Position numbers and translations under genes: made by a program. From NCBI RefSeq assembly GCF_020085105.1, contig NC_058052.1, positions 22,759,733 to 22,823,732 of the forward strand: a stretch of 64,000 nt of DNA. Direction: 5' to 3'. The DNA comes from Siniperca chuatsi. Lineage: Eukaryota > Chordata > Actinopteri > Centrarchiformes > Sinipercidae. Positions 50,034 to 60,400 of this stretch are shown here, in pieces. Position 1 is the first letter of the stretch. Every line of letters begins with the position of its first letter. The notes under the pieces are model-generated. The model ran no database searches. It was not told the DNA's origin and saw only the letters and a list, made by a program, of their open reading frames with translations.

Positions 50034-50078
<45 letters not shown>

Positions 50079-53000
50079 TGTACAATGAATTAGTTGTGAT
50101 TGCCATAACATGTATGTGTTTGTTTGTCAGAAAGAGAAAAATGGGAGATGAGCTGGTGTGCGTGAGAAAGTAAAAGACAGATGGAAGTGTGTGAGGGGAA
50201 AGTACTTGTGTGAGACGTTGTGTGTATGTGTAAAGGTGTACTGACACAGTGTTCTCCATGTACGTGCAGGAGAGATAAGTTATGGATCAGTATGGAGTAC
50301 TGTGGAGGAGGTTCTCTGCAGGATATCTATCACGGTAAGAACAACATGTGCTGAAAAACACACACATTTTCATCTTAACCGTACAGTTTTTTTTTTGTTT
50401 TTACCCTTTCTAACTCTGTGATATCCACCCATCTCTCTTTTTTCTCTCTCTCTCTTCCTCGTTTCACTCGTCCAGTAACCGGCCCTTTGTCAGAGTCACA
50501 GATAGCCTACATGTCACGGGAGACCCTGCAGGTAGCGTATTTTTTTAATTTTCAGTGTAGTTGTATTTTTGAATAGAAGAGGGGGAATAAACAAAGAGGC
50601 ATATTTTGGGGCGATTGGTCCTCTGTTTAGCTGCTTGAATTTCCCTCTCTGTAAAATGATGAGAACAAACACACCAAAATCATTAATGTGCTATCTAGTG
50701 CTTCATGCTAACACTTTAGCATTTACTCTGTTGAGTGAGAGTTGGGTACTTGCTGTACATTAATCAAGTCATAAAACTACCATGAGCTATTTTAAGAAAT
50801 TTGATTTTGATGTTTTATGGTCCAAAGACCAAATTGTGATCTACATATGCAAAATAATATTTAAAATTGAAAATATTATCCATTCACATTGAAACATAAA
50901 TTAGAAGTAAATAAATATTGAGAGACAAAACTGGAATTATTCCCTGAAGCACCACAGCTGCATACAATTACAGAGGAAACCATGTGAAGTGTTAGAATTG
51001 TACATTGGAGCCAGTCATCTAGCAGAGACACAGATGATATGTCTGTGCTGCTTCCAAACATTTGATTTTCATTCAACCAACAGTTGGTTCTGGTGAAAAA
51101 TATCGAAATATCTCCTTTTATCAACAAATATTTTAAAATTTAGATATATTCTGTTTTTCTGTGCCCTGTTGTCATATTGATCACATGACTGCCAATAACA
51201 CAAATCGCTGTGTGATTCTGTTTACAGGGTTTATACTACCTACATAATAAAGGCAAAATGCACAGAGACATCAAGGTGAGTTTGAGCTAACTGTATGGAA
51301 TATGCTTGTCAGCAAAACTTTAAATTCTTAAGGACTTTCCAAGTCACCCGTCAGATGTAAAATGAAATTCACTGTACGTGACTTCCTGTTGGAAGGATGG
51401 ACAATATATCACTTTTCAGTATAGCGCAGTTCAGTACAATGGCAACACAGACTACAGCCTCAAAAATTGCCACACAAGTGAATGAACACATTTTCAAGTG
51501 TTGCAAAGCTAATGCTGGTATTCATTAATCATCATTAATGATAGGTAAAATAATGATGAATAAATGATAATTCATCAAACTCAGTAAAAGAGTATGAGCA
51601 CATGCATTTAGTGATGTTAAAAATGAAAATTGAGCCCCAAATTATTGTGGAGACACAGCTGGTGTTTGTGATGGGGAAAATGAATATTGACTCATTGCTG
51701 CAGGCTACATTGATCAATGACAAACTTGCACTGCTGAATGCACTTCTCAAGTTGATCTGAATTTACCTGAAATGTGGTTACTTGTGTTGGATTCTGATAC
51801 GTGGCGTTTTTGTCTCTGACAGGGAGCCAACATCCTCCTGACAGACAACGGCTATGTTAAACTAGGTGAGAGGAACACACAAGGCTTCTGCAGTTACCTT
51901 CTGCTTCAAAAGACTGAAACTGAATGGCCTCATTTACTGACTTGGTTTCTTTCTCTCTCCTCTGTCTCTCTGTGTTTCCCCCTTCGTATAATCATATCTG
52001 TTCTTACCCTCCCACTTTTTTTATTTATGTTTCCCTAATCACGTTCCTTCTCTTTCTCCCTTCATTCTTTCTCCTTTTTCAATTCTTTCACTCCTTCCCC
52101 TCTATTATTCTCATTGTCATTCTCCCCTTCCCCCCGTTTTTTTCTCCTCTCCTTTTTCTCTCCATAGCTGACTTTGGTGTATCGGCCCAGATCACAGCAA
52201 CTCTAGCCAAGAGGAAGTCGTTCATTGGAACTCCGTACTGGTTAGTTGTGCTTGTTTTTCTCCATCAGCTCCCTTGATACAGCATAGGGATATGCATGCA
52301 GGTAGAGCAAATGTATAAAATCCAACTTCCTACTGCAAGAGGTAGGGGAAAGTGTGGAAATCAATCAATTCTGTGACGGCAGGCAGTATGAAGGAATTTG
52401 TCTAATGCGTCATGCTACAGGAATATACAAATGTTGTCTGCATGTTTCATGCATTGATTGCGTTAGCTGATGGTTTTCAGTGCAACTGTAGTATAATCGA
52501 ACTATTCACCCCTTTACCAAACTTTAACAAACCAGGAATCCGAAGCAGAATCATGGAGTTTAACATCAGGGTCATAGTGGGGCCCCTGTGTGCTGCTGTT
52601 GTGCAGTTGCTGCAGCGAGAGAGAAATACTGTAGAAAATCAAAATTCTGTTTAATTAACCTGATTTAGCACTTGGTCAAAATTAGCACAGATTTTACTCC
52701 CATTCTTTCCCTCTTGTTTTTTTCATGCTTCCATTCTCTCTCTTGCTCTCTCTCTCCATAGGATGGCTCCAGAGGTAGCAGCAGTAGAGAGAAAAGGAGG
52801 TTACAACCAGCTGTGTGATATTTGGGCTGTGGGCATTACTGCAATAGAGCTTGCTGAACTACAGCCACCCATGTTTGACCTGCACCCCATGAGGTAGAGG
52901 AATGTGCCTGTGTGTGCGTGTGTGTGTGTGTGCAGGTGTTGTGTATAATACCTGTTTGGGCTGGGATTGTGTGATGACAGCAGAGCGGACCTGCACTGGA

Positions 53001-56000
53001 TGTGAAACAATGTTAGAATTAAAAAGAAAGGGCCATGTTTATATGTGATATGGAGAATTAAATTCTTACCGCACATTGTGATTGGAGCAGAGACATTCCA
53101 TCAGTGTTTATAGCACTGATGCTTGATTTCTCAAAAGGTATCACTGCACTTTGTTTACATTTATAATTAACCAAATACAGAATCATCACATCCGTCATTT
53201 GTTATTCATGTGCTTTTCCTGCTCTGAGTCAAAATATCTGATGTGAAAATGCTGATATACCTTGATGAATGTTCTTGCGAAAACATCAGTGTCTTCAGTA
53301 AATGTAACAAGCTTTCAGTGTGTATTATACAAAGTATAGTAGTATTTCAACATATGTTGTATAAAGTACCATAGAGTAGAGACACCTGGATGCTATAGTG
53401 GTAGCAGCTCTGTTTTGATCTTGTCATTATAACTGCATGGTTTTTAGGCTCTTTCACCACTATTTAGGAGTCCTCCGCTGTAAAGACTTCAGAGGTTTAA
53501 TCTTTGTCTTTCTCTTTTTCCACAGGGCTCTCTTCTTAATGACCAAGAGTAATTTCCAGCCTCCTAAGTTGAAAGATAAACTCAAGTGGTAAGAGACCAC
53601 CCTGTCCATGATGTCTTTCTCTTCCTCACTTGGCTTCCTTTACTGTTTTCAGCCACTGAGATACATTAATTGTAGATGCAACACTTCACTGCTGAGATCA
53701 CCCAATTTTATCAAATTTGTGCATTGTGTGTTACAAGGTCGAAAGTTTTAAACCCAATTTTTTTTCTCTGTCTTTCTCTATCTGCCGGATGAAAGGACAA
53801 ACAACTTCCACCATTTTGTCAAACTAGCCCTGACCAAGAACCCAAAGAAGAGGCCCACAGCTGAGAAACTGCTGCAGGTGAGCAATAAAACAACATTTTT
53901 ACAATTCTGATACAACAAATGGGATGGTCTTACTCTTAAGTACGGTTACCCATCCCAGCTCTACTGTTATTTATGGATACACACTGCAGGTTAGACCATT
54001 TCCACAATAAAGCTTATAATGCTCTTAGTTTGTTTATATGTATGTAAACTTTACAAAAGCATTAACTACTACAGTGGTACATTATATATCAAATTCAACC
54101 AGATGACTGGGAATATATACCAGGTGTAGGCATCTGGCGATTAAAAAAGTTACTGTATGTTACATAAACTGGACTAACACCACTGCAAAATGTAAATAAC
54201 AGAAGCCGGGCATAAATTCACTTACTGCTCTGTAATCATATTGATTCACAAGGTGTCGGTTGTTACATTCATTGTCACTAGTGGCACAGCAATTAGTCAT
54301 TGATTAATGGGCTAGATAGATAGAATGTTAATCTACTGTATGACAGCTTTGATAAGCAGTGATTGTAGTTAGTTGTCAAGCAAAACACCAAACCTCTGTC
54401 ACGCTTCTCACACTTAAACACTTGAATACCTATGGGTTATTTAATTATTGGTCAGACAAATATAAATGCAGCCATTTACATAAGAAATTTTAACACATCA
54501 CTCTTGTTGGCTCCCTCTCTTGGCTGTCTTCCAGCACCCTTTTGTGTCCCAGCCTCTCAGCAGGACGCTGGCAATAGAGTTGCTGGACAAAGCCAACAAC
54601 CCTGACCACAGCACCTACAATGACTTTGATGATGATGACCCTGAACCAGAGGTAACCTTGGACCTTCTCAGGTTTTACTTTCAAAACTGTCATCAAGCTT
54701 GCAGACAGGTCAACAGATTAGTAATTGTGTTTTGCTGGGTCTCGCTTCTTTTCTTTCCCTTCAAATCGTGCCCTTCTCTCTCTTCATTTGATATTTCATA
54801 CAATTCCGTCTTCATAAACCCCCATTCACGCTTTCGCTCCTCAACCTCAGTCCCTCTTTTCCACGGCACATGTGACTCATCTTTCTGCTCTTTGTCCTTC
54901 CCCTCCTCCCTCTTCCTTGCCTTCTCTGTGCTCTTCTTCTTGCACCTCTTTTCTCCTCTTTGTTTCGCATTTCACTTTTCTTGGCTTTTATCTTCTCTTT
55001 CCTTCTGCTCTTTTTCTTCCTCTTTCCTCTTCCTCCTTGTAGCACTTCTCCTTTCTCTCTGCCTTTCTCTTCTCCTTCCTTCTTCCTTCCTTTTTTTCTC
55101 CTGTCTTCTTGTCCCCATCCCCCATCCTCTACCTTCTCCTCAGTTTAAGTACAGGGGTCATTTCCTACCCATAAGCCCCGGTGCTCGACGTGCACCCCGT
55201 TTTGCAGCCCGTAGGAAGGTACCAGTGTGTGCTGCAGTGTCTGCAGTGATGTCATTCTAACACAAACGATACTGTCAGTTGTTTCTTCACTTGGGGGACG
55301 ACCACAGAACTGAATGAAACTGGATTTCCATTCAATTCAGTGTCTACTGGTGCTGTCATGGAAACTGGCATTGGCATGTGATTTTCAGATTTTCTGTTGC
55401 ACATCAGCTGGTGTGGTTATTTTTATATAATCATTCTGAAACATTTCATTAATCTACACATAGATACATTTTTGGCCTGATGAAGAACATACTGCCATTG
55501 ATTTTAGTATGGCTATAGTAGTGTTTTTTGTTGTTACTAGTATTCAGATTGGGAAATGCGCTTAATAGCTTTGTTTGCTGAGAGGTAGATGAGAGGATTG
55601 ATACCAATCTCGTGTCTGTACGGTAAATATGAGGCCACAGCCAACAGCTTAGGTTAGTAAAATGACTGGAAACGCAGGATAACAGCCAGTCTGGCTCTGT
55701 CCAAAGGTAACTAAATCTGCCCACCAGCACCTCTAAAGCTCACTAATTAGTAATTAATTAAAATTTTTTTAAATCCTTACAAAACAAACAATTGTGATTC
55801 TAGAAGGGATTATATTTTGTTATCTTTGGACTGAGCCAGGCTAGCTGTTCCAACTATTTCTCTTGTGCTCCAATGTATCAATCTTCTCATCTGACTCTCA
55901 GCAAGAAAGCAAATAAACTTATTTCCCAATATGCCAAAACTATTCCTTTAATTTCTACATAGCTGTCACAACTTTATAGTGACACACACTGACCGCTTGT

Positions 56001-57388
56001 ACACACAAAAAAAAAACAATGCTCACTTCCATGACAACATTAATGCCATCTTGGCTAAACCACAGCAGATCACTAAATGTCGTCAATAAGGACATTCAGC
56101 TCTTTTCATTCTAGTTCTGTGGGCAACGACTGGCCGACAAAGAAATGGCTCAATTCATGAAGATGGCTACCAAAGTATGACATCATCACATTCCTTTGAG
56201 TAATGCATCTAAACCACATTGTATTTGTGAACAAATAGTGTTGACATTGTGGTTTGTTTTTGTCTACTGCAGTGTTAGAGAGGCAGGGTTTCTCACTTTA
56301 AATATAAACCTGGCCTCAATATAAGAAACTTTTAGCTTTGAACAGCAGTGCTACAGTAAAGGCTGCCCATCTGTTACTCCAAGCAGCTAAAAATAGGCAG
56401 TATTGTTTTACCCAGCTCATTAAAAGATCTAAATCTTGTCTCTCCATTTGGCAGTTTGGAAACGCAGGATACAGGATACATTTTGAAAAGGGTGGGCAGT
56501 ACTCAAATATGTCAGTTTATGGAAGCCATCTTCATCTACCTTTGCCATTACAGTTACTAACTAACTGAGTTGTGTGTTATGATAATGAACTTTATTACAC
56601 CTATAAGGTGGTTTTAAATTGACAAATCTATTAGTGGATCTGTGCTACAAATGTGGCTTTGATAGATGCATTTTTGTATCCAGTGCTTTACAAGCATGGT
56701 TTGCGGTTGCTGTGTTTTTAGCTTTTCTACAAGGACAAGTTTACATCTTAGAATTAAATATTGAAGACATCAAGTCAAATAGAGTTTGAATTCTTTGGAA
56801 GTACAGTATCTCTGTGCATTTTGCTGTGGTTTAATTTATGAATGACCATTTATACTGTATAAACATAAACGCAATGGTCATGAAACAGTACTTCTGTTAT
56901 TTCCACAGGAAACCAACAACTAGCATCACATACAGTAGTTGACTCAGTGTATTTTAATGGATGAGGCATTAACACGGTCTGGGTTAGAGTGCAGGTGGAT
57001 AGTGTGTGATTCCAAGACTGTTGGGGTCAGCTGTTTGCCACAAGGGTCACCTACATTAAGATATATGTGATCAAGGTACTGTATGGCACTCTGAGACTAA
57101 GAATATACAGTAGAATATCATATATAGAGGATGTGTTACCTTACAGGGACTCATGAGGACTGTTTCAACACTATGGCAAAACGTTGACATTGTTGTCAGG
57201 GAAGGTTTGTGTTTTCTGTGTTGCTATGTTTGGTCGTCTGGTTGCAGAGTGCGGTTGGCTGTTTTGCTGTGTCATCAAATCCCACCCACGGGAAATAGCA
57301 GAGGGGTTATTGTTTTTGTTTTTTTAACTCATTGTAATCTTCTCAAGTACCGTGCAAAACTACTACATTATTCTTTGAACAGCTATTT

Positions 57389-57431
<43 letters not shown>

Positions 57432-60400
57432 TCTTTCTCTTTCCTGATAGTCTCCGGTCTCTGTTCCTCATCGTATTCGCTCCACCAGCAGGAGCACCAG
57501 GGAGGGAAAGACGCTGTCAGAGATTAACTGTGAGTTCATTCACAAGGTCAACATGAACAAATACATTTTCATTCAGAACACTCCACAGAAGTGATCAGAA
57601 CTGTTTTTTCTTTGTGTTCACCCCTTTCTCTGTCTCTTACTTTGTCTTTCTCAGTTGGTCAGGTGAAGTTTGATCCTCCATTGAGAAAGGAGACAGAACC
57701 TCACCATGAACCGGTGAGTTATTAGCTGTGGCATATGTGTGTATGTTTGTATGTGTGTGTGAGAGTATGTCTGTGTGATTGTCACTTCACTAGTACCTGC
57801 ATGGCTGATCCTCACCTAATCACAGGAAGCACCCCGACCAATCCATGTTGTTGTCAATCTGTGTTGAACCAAACATGAAGCCCATCCACATAGTTCACTC
57901 TGGTTGTTTTGAAATTGAGGCATTTTAAGTAGGGATGTCCCGATCTGTTCCAGCCATGTTTTAAAAATCTTTTAGCAGGTAGGGAAGAAATTAGATTACT
58001 GACCAGCTGCATACAAACATGGATTTTACAAGCAGGTTACTGTAGAGCATGTTCATTACTACTTTGATTTTTTTTTTTCGACCTTAACCTGATTTCCCCA
58101 GTAACCTGGTTTCTTGCGTGTATGTAAGCTTGAGTTTGTAGATACAAGCAGCCGAAATGAGTTTTCTTTGCAGAGTGCCTGGGCTGTCTTTTAGGGACAG
58201 GGTGGGGAGCTTGGATGCCCAGAGGAGCTCAGAGTAGAGCCACTGATCCTTTGTTTTGAAAGGCTCCAGTTGAGGTGGTGCATCCTGGATGCATTCTGGC
58301 CATCGTCCAAATCAGAGGAGACCCTTGGATAGACTCAGAACATGCTGGAGGGATAATGTGTACCACCTGGCCTGGAATGCCTCAGGATCCCCCTGTAAAT
58401 GCTGGACGACGTGGCTGGGGAGAACAGTGTCTGAGCTATCTTGCTTAGCCTGCTGCCAACAAGCCTCAGACCTGGACATTCAGCAGAAAGTGGACGCATA
58501 GGATGTATCTGCATAAAGCAGTAACCGTCTCCCTCCTGTCTTCACTGACTGACTGACAGACAGACGGCAGCTTTCGACATGGACACAACAAGGACTGCGA
58601 ACTTTGAAGCACTGCAAATATTAGCTGTCTTGCTATAGTGTCTCCTTATTTACAAGCATGGATGGACACATATCTTCCAGGTTAGATAGAAATCGAATCC
58701 TTGCTTTTTGTTGGGGTGAAATTTGTTAATTTATATATTCCGGGTTTTGGCATTAAACTGTGGTCAGAGCCTGTCTTGGTCAAAAAAAAAATCAGCACTG
58801 GCCTTGAAAAAATGTGTATTGGTTGATCCTTAGTTGCTTGTTAAGTTGATTCTTTTATTGCCCATCACTTTGCTGAAAAAAGTTTTACTTGTAGACAAAT
58901 GGGATGGTGCAGCATCCATGCACAACCACAGCGTCCTCCACTCCCTCCCACTTTTTCTGTCCTTCCTATGCACTTGCACTTTTCCCACCAACTCCCGTTT
59001 GTATTCCTCCTCCCTTCAAGTTGGCTGAGAAAATCCATCCTAAAATCTTCTCTCTTCTCTCCCTCCTTGAACCTTGGAGTAATGCTATGAAACATAGTCA
59101 CCAGTGTAGGTCTTTGCGACATTCATCTACATTCATCCCTTTTGTCCTTCAGTTTCTACCCTCTCCTTGAAAGTAATATAATAACATGGAGTCTGTCTCT
59201 GTCTTGCTGACCACTGTGGATTTTAGGTCTCATAGTAGCATTTTAAAATCAATAAATCATTACCACATTAATATTGTTAGATATTATTGTAACATAATTA
59301 CTGTCGGCAAAAGGATTGGCAGCAGGATTTTGTGGCGTCTCAAAAGAGACTCGCAAATGCGGAGGTGCCAGGAGGCAATGGCTGGAGTAACTTTCAGCAT
59401 GTTTAATCTCTTGTGTAATATTAAACAAAAAACAAACACACCCAAAGAGACACTCTGGAATCTGGATTAAGGCAACCAGGTAACCAGAATACCACAGGAA
59501 TAAGACAGAGGCTACTAATTGTCTTATTTGTTCACTGAGGGAGGCTATACAAAGGTATTTATATTTTTTAAGCTTCACATAGCACCTGTGTGTTAATATA
59601 TGTTAATGCAATGAATTAATGTCTCTCCTCCTCAGTTTTGCTGACTTTAAACCCCCATCAATACAAGTTTACTCCATCCCTCAATCTCTACCACCATTCA
59701 TCCCCTCTTCTCTAATTAATATTCCAGTATCTCCCTCCTTCTGTCTTGCTGATTCACGGACTTCACAGCTCATTTTTGGCCTTAATCCATTTTTCATCCA
59801 TCATCCTCTCTCTTGCATCCGTGTCTCCATTCCACCCCGTTCCCTCCATCAGTCCAGGTTAATGTATTAACTGAGGTCTCTCTCGCTCTGTCTTGCTGAC
59901 CAGTGTGATTCTGAGCCCTATCTGGACTGTGTTGAGGAGCACTACTATACCGCGAGATCTAATCTGGTAGTACTCTTTCTGTCTGTCTCTTTCTTTTTCG
60001 GCCTCTTCCTCTGTCCATCTACATTGGCTTTTTTATTTTCAATCTGTGTTCATTTCTCTAACTTTATGCCTTCTTTTTTTATACCTCCATCTTACTCTCT
60101 CCATATTTCTCTTTCATTCTTAACCTGTTTCTTAAGGACAAGTTTTTGTCCTCCTTTAGCTCTCTTGCTTTCTGAGCCTTTGCTGTCTCTTTTATTTATT
60201 TTTTATTTCCAGAGTCCTGATTGTTTTGGCTGCTCCATGTCCAACATGTATTTTTGTTCATTTTCAGTTTTGTTCCATCTATTCTGGTCCATCCATCTGT
60301 TTCTGTTCATTTTGTTCTTCTTTTTCCAGCCTTGGCTTTTGCCTCACTAACTGGTGTTGTAGTTGTCATGGTGATAAGAGTCTTTAGTGATGTTGTTGTT

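Noticed and set aside
54520..55260. 246-codon single open frame as an independent gene
   Set aside because: It is map4k3 exon 12 read through into the next intron and the candidate cassette exon, not a separate gene.
56115..56176. Possible extra map4k3 exon after attctag
   Set aside because: It has an acceptor-like start, but the downstream GT is missing (tatgac) and the peptide has no counterpart.
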